Assembly (NCBI RefSeq): GCF_020181035.1
Contig: NZ_JAIQYY010000001.1
Coordinates: 31,707-95,706 of the forward strand
Reading direction: 5' to 3'
DNA length: 64,000 bases
Source: Streptomyces sp. CoH27
GTDB lineage: Bacteria; Actinomycetota; Actinomycetes; Streptomycetales; Streptomycetaceae
This document shows, one piece after another, positions 43,809 through 51,975 of this stretch; positions within the stretch are counted from its first letter, which is position 1; each line of letters begins with the position of its first letter. The position numbers and the translations under genes are program-made. The notes below the pieces were generated by a model. It had not been told where the DNA came from and searched no databases. It worked only from the letters and a program-made list of their open reading frames with translations.

Positions 43809-45833
43809 ATGTCGTCGAAGGGCGTGGGATCGGTGATCACACGAGTGCGGATGCCGCACCGGCATCTGACGCCGCCCGCCCGGTCCGGGCCGCCGCGCGA
43901 ACCGCCCACCCCTCCGTCCCGGCCGCCGCAGCCGCTCGGCGGGCGGTGGATGTTCTGGTGGGTCCTGATGACGCTCGTCATGGTCCTGCTGCTCTCGCGC
44001 GCGCGGTCCGGAACGCACGCCACCGCACTCTCCTACAGCGACTTCGTCGGCAAGGTGGGCGCCAGCCAGGTGCAGATGGTCGACATCAGCGACAAGGGCG
44101 CGGTCAGCGGCACCCTGAAGAACGGCACGAAGTTCACCACCCAGATCCCCACCGCGCTGGGCACCGGCGCCCAGCTCCAGCAGCAGCTGACCTCGCACCA
44201 TGTGCGGATCACCGCCCGGCAGAGTGGCAGCGGCGGCTCGCCATGGCTGTCCGTGCTCGTCGCGTTCCTGCCGTTCCTGCTGCTGGCCGGCTTCCTCGTG
44301 TGGATGGGACGCCGCGCCGCGGGGTCGGTGACCGGCGGGCTGAGCGCCATCGGGCGCTCACGCGCGAAGATCATCGAGGCGGAGCGGCCCACCACCGGCT
44401 TCGACGACATCGCCGGGTACGACGGGGTCAAGCAGGAGATCAGCGAGGTCGTCGACTTCCTGCGCAATCCCGCCCGGTACACCGCCGCCGGGGCCAAAGG
44501 CCCCCGTGGCGTGATCATGGTGGGGCCGCCCGGGACCGGCAAGACGCTCTTCGCGCGGGCGGTCGCCGGCGAGGCGGACGTGCCGTTCCTGTCGGTGACC
44601 GGCTCCGCGTTCGTGGAGATGTTCGTCGGGGTCGGCGCCTCCCGGGTGCGCGATCTGTTCGGCGAAGCACGCAAACGCGCCCCGTCGATCGTGTTCATCG
44701 ACGAGATCGACGCGCTCGGTTCGCGTCGCGGCGGCGGGACCCGGCTGGGCGGCAACGACGAGCGCGAGCAGACCCTGAACCAGCTGCTGTCCGAGATGGA
44801 CGGCTTCGACCAGTCCAGCGGCATCGTCGTCCTCGCCGCCACCAACCGGCCCGAGAGCCTCGACCCGGCCCTGCTGCGTCCCGGGCGGTTCGACCGGCAG
44901 GTCACCGTGCCGCTGCCCAACCAGGCCGAGCGGGCATCGATCCTCGCCGTTCACACCCGGGACAAGACCCTGGCCCCGGAGGTCGATCTGGACGCGGTGG
45001 CGCGTGCCACCCCGGGGTTCTCCGGCGCGGATCTCGCCAACCTGGTCAACGAGGGCGCCATCAACGCCGTACGGAACGACCGCACCCGGATCGAACCGCA
45101 CGACCTGGACGCCGCCCGCGATCGCGTGCTGCTGGGACGCCGGGAGTCCTCCAACGCGCTGCTGCCCGAGGAGCGCCGCTCGGTCGCGGTCCACGAGTCG
45201 GGTCACGCCCTGGTCGCGGCACTGTGCGAGCACGCCGATCCGGTGGCCAAGGTGACCATCCTGCCCGCCGGCGTCACCCTGGGAGTCACCGAGCAACTCC
45301 CCGAAGCAGAACGTCACTTGTACAGCGAGAGCTATCTGACCGACCTTCTGGCGGTGCGCCTGGGCGGGCGGGCGGCCGAACTCGTGGCCTTCGGAGAGGG
45401 ATCGACGGGAGCCGCGAACGACCTGGCCGGAGCCACCCAGATCGCCACCCGCATGGTCCGCGAGTTCGGCCTCTCCTCGGCACTCGGCCCGATCGGGTAC
45501 GCCTCGGCCCAACCGCACTTCCTCGGTGAGACGGCCGACGAGCCGGGCCGGCCGCCGTACTCGGAGCAGACCCAGCGCGTCGTCGACGAGGAGGTCGCCC
45601 GTCTGCTCCGCCAGGCCGAGGAACGCGCGACCGCGCTGCTGCGCGACCACCGGACCGCCCTGGATGACCTGGCCGGACAACTGGTCGCCCACGAGACCGT
45701 CGACGGCTCCGTCGTGCTCGACGTCCTGTGCCGGGAAAGCGACCGGGCTGACGGGACAGGCGATGCCCTCGCCGTCGATGCGTCGCCGACCCCTGACCGC
45801 CGCGAGCCGGGAACACACGACCCGCCGCGGTGA
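43809..45833 (+). CDS. ftsH: FtsH-type AAA+ membrane zinc protease (paralogue)
   Basis: 674 aa. Two transmembrane helices flank an exported domain (WMFWWVLMTLVMVLLLS and VLVAFLPFLLLAGFLVW). The AAA module has Walker A GPPGTGKT, Walker B IVFIDEIDALG, and the second region of homology with ATNRPESLDPALLRPGRFDR. The protease site is HESGH (near 460). It degrades misfolded membrane and short-lived proteins. The C-terminus is Asp/Pro-rich. ATG 43809 is preferred (GGATGGGG upstream) over the in-frame 43737. Its location beside stress and dormancy genes suggests a second, specialised FtsH besides the housekeeping one. Confidence 0.92.
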   Translation: MSSKGVGSVITRVRMPHRHLTPPARSGPPREPPTPPSRPPQPLGGRWMFWWVLMTLVMVLLLSRARSGTHATALSYSDFVGKVGASQVQMVDISDKGAVSGTLKNGTKFTTQIPTALGTGAQLQQQLTSHHVRITARQSGSGGSPWLSVLVAFLPFLLLAGFLVWMGRRAAGSVTGGLSAIGRSRAKIIEAERPTTGFDDIAGYDGVKQEISEVVDFLRNPARYTAAGAKGPRGVIMVGPPGTGKTLFARAVAGEADVPFLSVTGSAFVEMFVGVGASRVRDLFGEARKRAPSIVFIDEIDALGSRRGGGTRLGGNDEREQTLNQLLSEMDGFDQSSGIVVLAATNRPESLDPALLRPGRFDRQVTVPLPNQAERASILAVHTRDKTLAPEVDLDAVARATPGFSGADLANLVNEGAINAVRNDRTRIEPHDLDAARDRVLLGRRESSNALLPEERRSVAVHESGHALVAALCEHADPVAKVTILPAGVTLGVTEQLPEAERHLYSESYLTDLLAVRLGGRAAELVAFGEGSTGAANDLAGATQIATRMVREFGLSSALGPIGYASAQPHFLGETADEPGRPPYSEQTQRVVDEEVARLLRQAEERATALLRDHRTALDDLAGQLVAHETVDGSVVLDVLCRESDRADGTGDALAVDASPTPDRREPGTHDPPR

Positions 45834-45978
45834 TCACCGGCATCATCGGTGAGCCACGGCGCCTCGGGCCAGGTGCCGCCGCTCGCCGACAGCGCGGCAG
45901 GCACGGGCAGCCACCGCAGGAGTCCGTGAGCCGTGACGCGCGATTGCGACCTTGTGGCGCCGCCGCCACGATGAGGGC

Positions 45979-46224
45979 ATGGTTCCCACGGGCCCTGTGG
46001 ACCGCTTCGACGCGTTCCGGGCCCTGGCCGAACGGCGCGGCCGGCCGGGACAGCGGCTGCATCAGCGAACAGGCGCCCCCGGCCAGGTCTTCTGCTCCTG
46101 CCGCTTCCCCGCGAGCGGGGTGAACCGCGCCACCTCCGAGCACGCGGACACCGCCACGTCGTGCCCCGAGTACCAGGTCACGGCGGTACGTGTCCACGAC
46201 GCGTCGACGGGCGGCGCACGATGA
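45979..46224 (+). CDS. Small hypothetical protein with three cysteines
   Basis: 81 aa, start ATG 45979 with GAGG close upstream. It begins VPTGPVDRFDAFRALAERRG and contains FCSCRF and SCPEYQVTAV, so three cysteines that might bind metal. No family recognised. It lies between ftsH and the PP2C gene in the same direction. Confidence 0.4.
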   Translation: MVPTGPVDRFDAFRALAERRGRPGQRLHQRTGAPGQVFCSCRFPASGVNRATSEHADTATSCPEYQVTAVRVHDASTGGAR

Positions 46225-46297
46225 ACCGCACGAACGCCGGCGCGCCACGGATCGTGGCCGGGACCGACGACTCCGAGCTGGGAAGGTGCTGGCTTCC

Positions 46298-47044
46298 ATG
46301 ACGTATGTCGCCGTTACCGCGCTGAGTCATCCAGGGCTGATCCGCGACAGCAACGAGGACAGTCTGGTCGTCGGGCCGTGGACCGTGTGCTCCACCGTGA
46401 CCGAGAATCCGCAGACGCTGGTGTTCCGGCTCGGCACACCGCTCGTGGTCGCGGTCGCCGACGGGCTCGGCGGCCAGCCCGGCGGCGAGGTGGCCAGCGC
46501 CCTGGTGGTCCGCCGGCTCGCCGCGAGCGGGCCCGGTCTGGCCGGTGAGGACGAGGTGCGCCAGGACCTCGACATCTGCAATCGCGAGGTGTACGCGGCC
46601 GCCCGTGCGAGCGGTGGAGCGCTGGCCACGATGGGCACGACCGTCGCGGGAGCCGTCGTACTGCCGGGGTCGCTGCTGGTGTTCAACGTCGGGGACAGCC
46701 GGGTCTTCGCCGTGCCCCGGGACGGGGTGCTCCAGGTCAGCACGGACGACAGCCCGACGCCGGAACCGGGGCGGCGCACCACCTCCCTCGTGACGCAGTC
46801 CCTCGGCGGCACCGCGGAGTACCGCCCTGTCGCCCCTCATATGACAACCGTGTCCCTCGCCCCCGGCGACCGATACCTGATCTGCACCGACGGACTGACC
46901 GACCCGCTGCCGAACGACGTCCTCGACGACGTACTGCGCGAACACGACGACGGACGGGCCGCCTTCGAACTCTGGAAGGCGGCCATGGCCGCCGGCGGAC
47001 CGGACAACATCACGCTCGCCGTGATGAGTGTCGTGGAACGATGA
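46298..47044 (+). CDS. PP2C-family Ser/Thr protein phosphatase
   Basis: 248 aa, single cytoplasmic PPM domain. Metal-binding and catalytic motifs: GLIRDSNEDSL, VAVADGLGGQPGGE, TMGTTVAG, FNVGDSRVF, CTDGLTD and GGPDNIT. A manganese-dependent phosphatase that reverses Hanks-kinase phosphorylation. ATG 46298 is preferred (GGGAAGG about 10 nt upstream). The two receptor kinases in this window are possible but unproven counterparts, being some 35 kb away. Confidence 0.9.
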   Translation: MTYVAVTALSHPGLIRDSNEDSLVVGPWTVCSTVTENPQTLVFRLGTPLVVAVADGLGGQPGGEVASALVVRRLAASGPGLAGEDEVRQDLDICNREVYAAARASGGALATMGTTVAGAVVLPGSLLVFNVGDSRVFAVPRDGVLQVSTDDSPTPEPGRRTTSLVTQSLGGTAEYRPVAPHMTTVSLAPGDRYLICTDGLTDPLPNDVLDDVLREHDDGRAAFELWKAAMAAGGPDNITLAVMSVVER

Positions 47045-47258
47045 CGGCGGTCGCCGGGAGCTGAGCGGCCCCTGCGGTACGGCAGCTGCGGCTCGGCGGC
47101 CCGAGCGGCCCGTCAGCAGGACCGGCTCACGAGAAAGGCGTGCGAGAGGTGCCGACCGGCCCCGGACCGGGCCCGAAGAGCCCTTGGCCCGGGCCCCCGG
47201 CCGAGGCCCACCATGAGGGCAGAAGCTGTTCGAAACTTCGCTGGTGGAGGTGGATGCG

Positions 47259-47528
47259 GTGATGTACTGGGACGGCGGCTGGGCCTGGATGGCCTTCATG
47301 CCCCTGCTGTGGATCGCGCTGATCTGCCTCGCCGTGTGGGCCGTGATCCGCCTGACGCACAGCTCGTCCGCGGGCGCGTCCGGCCGCGGTCACGGCTGGG
47401 AAGGCCAGCAGCACCGCGAGACCCCGGAGGAGATCCTCGACCGGCGCTACGCCTCGGGAGAGATCGACACGGACACATACACCGAGGCGCGCGAACGCCT
47501 CGCCGCCCACCGGCAGAGGCCGCAGTGA
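47259..47528 (+). CDS. SHOCT-domain membrane protein
   Basis: 89 aa. One N-terminal helix (WMAFMPLLWIALICLAVWAVI), a hydrophilic linker, then a C-terminal SHOCT motif (TPEEILDRRYASGEIDTDTY). SHOCT segments mediate oligomerisation or targeting. GGAGG lies 8 nt before GTG 47259 and 11 nt before ATG 47262. Its stop overlaps the next tiny gene by 4 nt (GTGA). The 214 bp upstream to 47044 hold GC-rich inverted repeats but no gene. Confidence 0.77.
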   Translation: MMYWDGGWAWMAFMPLLWIALICLAVWAVIRLTHSSSAGASGRGHGWEGQQHRETPEEILDRRYASGEIDTDTYTEARERLAAHRQRPQ

Positions 47529-47650
47529 ACCGTCTGCGTACGCGGGGGCTGCCACTGGCCGTGCTGATCGCCGCGGTGGCCGCGCCGATCGCCTCACTCC
47601 TCTGGGCCGCCGCCACGACTCCCCGTCGTGGCGGCCACGGGCCGGGATGA
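47525..47650 (+). CDS. Tiny single-helix membrane protein, 41 aa
   Basis: Overlaps the SHOCT gene by 4 nt (GTGA) and the next gene by 4 nt (ATGA), which is strong evidence of translation. The product is mostly one hydrophobic helix (LPLAVLIAAVAAPIASLLWA) with a basic tail, probably a small inner-membrane protein acting with the SHOCT partner. No homologue known to me. Confidence 0.55.
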   Translation: MNRLRTRGLPLAVLIAAVAAPIASLLWAAATTPRRGGHGPG

Positions 47651-48057
47651 CGGCGGGCGAGGTGACGGCGCGGCGGGAACCGGTGCGGAACCTGGCCGAC
47701 GCGGACCGCGCCGCTGCGCGCTTCGCCGGCCACTGGGGTCTGCACGTCGGGGAGGTCATGCGGTTCAGCAACGGGTTCTGGGCCCAGCTCCTCGTCTCCT
47801 CCGGCAAGGGCGCCACCGAGGTGCTCGTCGACCCGGGCAGCAGCCGGGTCCGGCTGGAGTTCGGGCCGGCGATGATGTGGAACACCGCCTACGGCATGAT
47901 GCCCGCCGGCACCCGGCTCGGTGCCGCGAAGATCGATTCCGGACAGGCGGTGCGGATCGTCGGAATGCTCTCGGTCAACGCGGCCACCGGCGCCGTCCGG
48001 TATCACTCGTGGCACGGCCGCTTCCTGCAGATTCAGAAGCACGGATCCTCCACCTGA
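47647..48057 (+). CDS. Conserved-looking hypothetical protein, 136 aa
   Basis: Soluble product with Trp/Phe/Met-rich middle (HVGEVMRFSNGFWAQLL and FGPAMMWNTAYGMMPAGTR) and a beta-rich C-terminus. ATG 47647 overlaps the preceding tiny gene, making this the third gene of a coupled trio. Resembles small PepSY-like or peptide-binding folds only loosely, so no function is assigned. Confidence 0.6.
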   Translation: MTAGEVTARREPVRNLADADRAAARFAGHWGLHVGEVMRFSNGFWAQLLVSSGKGATEVLVDPGSSRVRLEFGPAMMWNTAYGMMPAGTRLGAAKIDSGQAVRIVGMLSVNAATGAVRYHSWHGRFLQIQKHGSST

Positions 48058-48090
48058 CCGAACACCCACAGCCGGCCATCTCCCGCAAAC

Positions 48091-48131
48091 TTCTATAGAT
48101 CGGATAGTAGAATTGCGAAAATCGGCAATTG
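48091..48131. promoter_or_regulatory. AT-rich promoter/operator upstream of the ArsR remnant and sulP
   Basis: A distinctly AT-rich patch (tatagatcggatagtag) followed by an inverted repeat AATTGC (48111-48116) / GCAATT (48125-48130) with an 8-nt spacer. Typical of an ArsR-type operator in front of an arsR-sulP operon, retained although the regulator itself is truncated. Confidence 0.5.
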
Positions 48132-48176
48132 CTTAGATGCTGTCTTCGTTGTGCTTGCAGATGGCCGCGGGCACAG

Positions 48177-48311
48177 CTCTGCGAGGAGAACTGGGTGCTG
48201 GAGTTGCTGCAGGACGGGCCGATGCCGGTGCGGGATCTGCCGGCCGCCATCGAGGTGGAGCGGAACAAACTGCCGGCCGAGCTGCGGGAAGCCGAGGTCG
48301 GCGCCCGATGA
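48177..48311 (+). pseudogene. Truncated ArsR-type regulator remnant
   Basis: The frame reads CEENWVLELLQDGPMPVRDL, then AAIEVERNKLPAELREAEV, and stops in an ATGA overlap with sulP. It aligns in style with the HTH of the intact ArsR at 50996 (IRVLELLSEREHAVAEML), but the N-terminal helix and everything after the recognition helix are missing. It looks like an ArsR gene that lost its ends while the operator and the overlap with sulP stayed. Confidence 0.45.
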
Positions 48312-50044
48312 GCACGACGGCCGTCCGGGCGGTTCTGGCCCGCCTCACCTCCTTGCTGCCCGCCCGCTCCGATCTGGCGCAGATACGGCGCGATCCACGC
48401 CGTGATCTGCTCGCCGGGCTCACGGTGGCGATCGTGGCGCTACCGCTCGCCCTGGGCTTCGGGGTGTCCTCCGGGCTCGGCGCCGAGGCCGGTCTGGCGA
48501 CCGCCGTGGTGGCGGGTGCGCTGGCCGCGGTGTTCGGCGGGTCGAATCTGCAGGTGTCGGGGCCGACCGGCGCGATGACGGTGGTCCTCGTGCCGATCGT
48601 CGCCCAGTACGGTCCGACCGCCGTTCTCACGGTGGGGCTGATGGCCGGCGTCATGCTCGTCGCCCTCGCCCTGCTCAGGGCCGGACGCTACATGCGGTAC
48701 GTACCGGCGCCCGTGATCGAGGGCTTCACACTCGGCATCGCCTGTGTGATCGGACTTCAGCAGGTGCCGAACGCGCTCGGCGTGCCCAAGCCGAAGGGCG
48801 ACAAGGTGCTCGTCGTCACCTGGCACGCGGTCCGGGAGTTCATGACGGCGCCGAACTGGACCGCCGTCGGGCTCGCGGTCGCCGTGGTCGTGCTCATGCT
48901 GGCCGGTGCCCGGTGGCGGCCGACCGTTCCGTTCTCCATCGTCGCCGTGATCGCCGCCACGGTCGTCGCCCAGGTCGCCCACCTGGACGCGAAGCCCATC
49001 GGCGACCTGCCCGCGGGACTGCCCGCGCCGTCGCTCTCCTTCTTCCAGCCCGGCGCGCTCGGCTCGCTGCTCGCCCCGGCCGTGGCGGTGGCCGCCCTGG
49101 CGGCGCTGGAGTCACTGATGTCCGCGGCCGCCGCCGACGCCATGACGGTGGGACAACGGCACGACCCGGACCGGGAGTTGCTCGGCCAGGGTCTGGCCAA
49201 CATCGCCGCCCCGCTGTTCGGCGGCGTCCCGGCCACCGGAGCCATCGCCCGGACCGCCGTCAACGTCCGTACGGGTGCGGGTTCCCGGCTGGCCGCCCTC
49301 ACCCACGCCGCCGTCCTCGCGGTGATCGTCTTCGCCGCGGCTCCCCTGGTGTCGAAGATCCCGCTGGCGGCGCTGGCAGGCGTCCTGCTGGCCACGGCGG
49401 TCCGCATGGTCGAGGTCGGCTCGCTGAAGGCGATGGCGAAGGCGACGCGGTCCGATGCGGTGATACTCGTGCTGACAGCGGCGGCGACGCTGGCGCTGGA
49501 CCTGGTGTACGCGGTGATCATCGGCCTGGTCGTCGCCGGTGCCCTGGCCCTGCGCGCGGTGGCCAAGCAGGCCCGTTTCGACCAGGTCCCGCTCGACCCG
49601 GGCGATCACACCGCCGAGGAGCACCGGCTGCTGGCCGAGCACATCGTCGCCTACCGCATCGACGGCCCGCTGTTCTTCGCCGCCGCGCATCGCTTTCTGC
49701 TGGAGCTGACCGAGGTCGCGGACGTACGGGTCGTGATCCTGCGGATGTCGCGGGTGTCCACGATGGACGCCACCGGCGCCCTCGTGCTGAAGGACGCGGT
49801 GGAGAAGCTGAACCGGCGCGGCATCCTCGTCCTGGCCTCCGGCATACGTCCCGGCCAGCGCCAGGTCCTCGACTCCGTCGGCGCCCTCGGTCTGCTGCGG
49901 CACGAGGGCCGCGAGTACGCCGGCACGCCCGAGGCGATCCAGGCCGCCCGCGACCACCTGGAGTCGGCCGGCGTCCTGCCCGCCGTACCGGCGCGGAAGA
50001 CGAGCCGGGAGAGCGCCGGTACCAGCGAGGAAGCAGCCCGATGA
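48308..50044 (+). CDS. SulP-family anion transporter with STAS domain
   Basis: 578 aa. Membrane domain of about 12-14 helices (entry DLLAGLTVAIVALPLALGFG; signature GLQQVPNALG) and a C-terminal STAS domain (about 455-560, VVILRMSRVSTMDATGALVL). Transports sulfate, bicarbonate or another anion with H+ or Na+. ATG 48308 overlaps the truncated ArsR frame by 4 nt. Loss of the regulator may leave the transporter constitutive or under other control. Confidence 0.91.
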   Translation: MSTTAVRAVLARLTSLLPARSDLAQIRRDPRRDLLAGLTVAIVALPLALGFGVSSGLGAEAGLATAVVAGALAAVFGGSNLQVSGPTGAMTVVLVPIVAQYGPTAVLTVGLMAGVMLVALALLRAGRYMRYVPAPVIEGFTLGIACVIGLQQVPNALGVPKPKGDKVLVVTWHAVREFMTAPNWTAVGLAVAVVVLMLAGARWRPTVPFSIVAVIAATVVAQVAHLDAKPIGDLPAGLPAPSLSFFQPGALGSLLAPAVAVAALAALESLMSAAAADAMTVGQRHDPDRELLGQGLANIAAPLFGGVPATGAIARTAVNVRTGAGSRLAALTHAAVLAVIVFAAAPLVSKIPLAALAGVLLATAVRMVEVGSLKAMAKATRSDAVILVLTAAATLALDLVYAVIIGLVVAGALALRAVAKQARFDQVPLDPGDHTAEEHRLLAEHIVAYRIDGPLFFAAAHRFLLELTEVADVRVVILRMSRVSTMDATGALVLKDAVEKLNRRGILVLASGIRPGQRQVLDSVGALGLLRHEGREYAGTPEAIQAARDHLESAGVLPAVPARKTSRESAGTSEEAAR

Positions 50045-50076
50045 GTGATCTCGTCCAGGGGGCGGTGCGGCGATGA
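50041..50076 (+). other. 11-codon ORF coupling sulP to the next gene
   Basis: An ATG overlapping the sulP stop (ATGA) opens an 11-codon frame (MSDLVQGAVRR) whose stop overlaps the ATG of the anti-sigma-type gene. It may be only a ribosome-passing linker or the stub of a lost gene. Confidence 0.3.
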
Positions 50077-50486
50077 CCACGCAGTCGGAGGCACTGCCGC
50101 ACCGGCACGTGCTCACCCTGCCGGCCGTGCCGTCGGCGGTCCGCGTGGCCCGCGAGACCGCTGAACAGACCCTGGTGGAATGGGGCATCGGGCTGCGGCA
50201 CCCGACCGTGGACCCGGCCCTGCTGATCCTGAGCGAACTGGTCACCAACAGCGTCCGGCACGCGGCCGCACTCTCCCCGCAGCTCACCGTGGTCTACGCC
50301 GCGGGCCGGGACTGCCTGGCCATGGGCGTCCACGACCGTCACCCCGGCCGGCCCCCGCTGTCGGCGTCCGGCGCCGGCGGCATGGGCACCGTGATGGAGT
50401 TCGTCCTCGGCCTGGGCGGGACCGCGGTCGTCCGCGACGACGCCGACAGCGCAGGCAAGACCGTCTGGATCACCCTGCCCCTGTGA
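50073..50486 (+). CDS. Anti-sigma-type ATP-binding (HATPase_c_2) regulatory protein
   Basis: 137 aa, single GHKL ATPase domain. The N box is ILSELVTNSVRHA and the G1 box VHDRHPGRPP; the glycine-rich GAGGMGTVMEFV region follows. Members act as anti-sigma factors or kinases of anti-anti-sigma proteins, and they abound in Streptomyces. Coupled to sulP by the 11-codon frame. Partner unknown; the STAS domain of SulP is an intriguing but speculative candidate. Confidence 0.87.
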   Translation: MTTQSEALPHRHVLTLPAVPSAVRVARETAEQTLVEWGIGLRHPTVDPALLILSELVTNSVRHAAALSPQLTVVYAAGRDCLAMGVHDRHPGRPPLSASGAGGMGTVMEFVLGLGGTAVVRDDADSAGKTVWITLPL

Positions 50487-50553
50487 CCCCGGCCCGTCCG
50501 CCCTGCTACCTGACCCATTCGTATCCGCTCACCGAGAGAAAGACACTGGTTCC

Positions 50554-50904
50554 ATGAGCGACAGCCTTCCCGCCTGCCCCGAGTGCTCCGGCACGTACAC
50601 GTACGAGATGGGTGCCCTCCTCGTCTGTCCCGAGTGCGGCCATGAATGGTCGCCGTCCGACGCGTCCGCCGGCGCGGGCGGGGACAAGGTCGTCAAGGAC
50701 TCGGTCGGCAACGTGCTCGCCGACGGCGACACCGTCACCGTCGTGAAGACCCTCAAGGTCAAGGGCAGCCCGACCGGGATCAAGGCGGGCACCAAGGTGC
50801 GGGGCATCCGGCTCGTCGACGGCACGGACGGCCATGACATCGACTGCCGGATCGACGGATTCGGTGCCATGCAGTTGAAGTCCAGCGTGGTCAAGAAGGC
50901 CTGA
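50554..50904 (+). CDS. phnA: PhnA/YjdM-family zinc-ribbon protein
   Basis: 116 aa. N-terminal zinc ribbon CPECSGTYTYEMGALLVCPE (two CPEC units), then the conserved PhnA/YjdM beta domain (KDSVGNVLADGDTVTVVKTL, then KVKGSPTGIKAGTKVRGIRL). Small cytoplasmic protein once linked to alkylphosphonate uptake; the real function is unclear. Monocistronic by spacing. Confidence 0.88.
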   Translation: MSDSLPACPECSGTYTYEMGALLVCPECGHEWSPSDASAGAGGDKVVKDSVGNVLADGDTVTVVKTLKVKGSPTGIKAGTKVRGIRLVDGTDGHDIDCRIDGFGAMQLKSSVVKKA

Positions 50905-50995
50905 ACCGGCCCTGCCACCGGGCCGGCGGCCGGGTGCGGAGTTCGGCTCCGCCCGTGTCGCACGCGAGGATGGGTCACATGTTCTTGACGAGTGG

Positions 50996-51355
50996 ATGGA
51001 TGCGATGAGCGCGCCGCTGTACCAGCTGAAGGCCGAGTTCTTCAAGACGCTCGGCCATCCGGCCCGCATCCGCGTCCTGGAGTTGCTGAGCGAGCGCGAG
51101 CACGCGGTCGCGGAGATGCTGCCCGAGGTGGGCATCGAGCCGGCGCACCTGTCCCAGCAGCTGGCCGTACTGCGTCGGGCGAACCTGGTCCGGACCCGCA
51201 AGGAGGGGTCGAACGTGTACTACTCCCTGGCCAGCCCCGAGGTCGCGGAACTGTTGCGGGTGGCACGCTCGATCCTCTCCGGCGTACTGGCGGGGCAGGC
51301 GGAGCTGCTCGCCGACCTGCGGGCGGCCCAGCCGGAGGGGAAACCGCCGGCGTAG
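50996..51355 (+). CDS. ArsR-family regulator of the complex-I-like operon
   Basis: 119 aa winged-HTH repressor: FFKTLGHPARIRVLELLSE, then EPAHLSQQLAVLRRANLVRT as recognition helix and SNVYYSLASPEV as wing. No metal-binding CxC motif is present, so it may respond to redox or another signal. ATG 50996 (or 51005). It directly precedes the six-gene operon at 51493, the same arrangement as Rv0081, a hypoxia-linked regulator, before Rv0082-Rv0087 in M. tuberculosis. Confidence 0.89.
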   Translation: MDAMSAPLYQLKAEFFKTLGHPARIRVLELLSEREHAVAEMLPEVGIEPAHLSQQLAVLRRANLVRTRKEGSNVYYSLASPEVAELLRVARSILSGVLAGQAELLADLRAAQPEGKPPA

Positions 51356-51380
51356 CGTCGGCTATCGAACGCCTACGAGA

Positions 51381-51408
51381 GGGGCAAAGTATCCCCAACT
51401 AGGCAAAG
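51381..51408. promoter_or_regulatory. Possible operator of the complex-I-like operon
   Basis: Within the 137-bp spacer between arsR and the operon. GGGG-N8-CCCC (51381-51396) overlaps a 7-bp direct repeat GGCAAAG (51383-51389 and 51402-51408). Less GC-rich than its surroundings. A candidate binding site for the ArsR protein or another redox regulator. Confidence 0.3.
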
Positions 51409-51492
51409 CACCGGGAAACCCTCGTAACTCCGGCCCCTGGTCGCCTTGTTTGTCACTGGCGGAAGACCTCACCACCAGTACGAAGAGGTTTC

Positions 51493-51975
51493 ATGGGCCT
51501 GTTGCGCAAGATCCTGAGCACCGGCCGCGTCGCCGAACCGGCCCCGCCTCCCCCGGCGGGCGACGTACCCGAGGCGGCACGGGAGTTGCGTGGTTCGGCG
51601 CAGGTGCGCTGTGTCGACGCGGGTTCCTGCAACGGCTGCGAGATCGAGATCGCCGCGGCCTTCAACCCGGTGTACGACGCCGAGCGGTACGGGGCGCGGC
51701 TGGTGGCCTCGCCCCGGCACGCGGACGTGGCGCTGGTGACCGGACCGGTGACCCGGAACATGGCCGGGCCGCTGCGCCGCACGGTCGCCGCGATGAGCGC
51801 GCCGCGGCTGGTGGTCGCGGTCGGTGACTGCGCGCTCGACTGCGGGGAGTTCGCCGGCGGGTACGGCGTCGAAGGCGCGGTCGCCGATGTCGTACCGGTG
51901 GATGTGACGGTGCCGGGGTGCCCGCCGGAGCCGGCGGCGATCGTGGCGGCGCTCAGGACAGTGACCGGACGGTGA
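51493..51975 (+). CDS. NuoB/HycG-like iron-sulfur subunit
   Basis: 160 aa. Equivalent of complex I NuoB or the group 4 hydrogenase small subunit, carrying the proximal [4Fe-4S] cluster. Ligands visible: CNGCE (C46, C49), GDCALDCG (C113, C117) and PGCPPEP (C143). First gene of the membrane operon; corresponds in position to Rv0082. The product ends in a GTGA overlap with the next gene. Confidence 0.88.
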   Translation: MGLLRKILSTGRVAEPAPPPPAGDVPEAARELRGSAQVRCVDAGSCNGCEIEIAAAFNPVYDAERYGARLVASPRHADVALVTGPVTRNMAGPLRRTVAAMSAPRLVVAVGDCALDCGEFAGGYGVEGAVADVVPVDVTVPGCPPEPAAIVAALRTVTGR

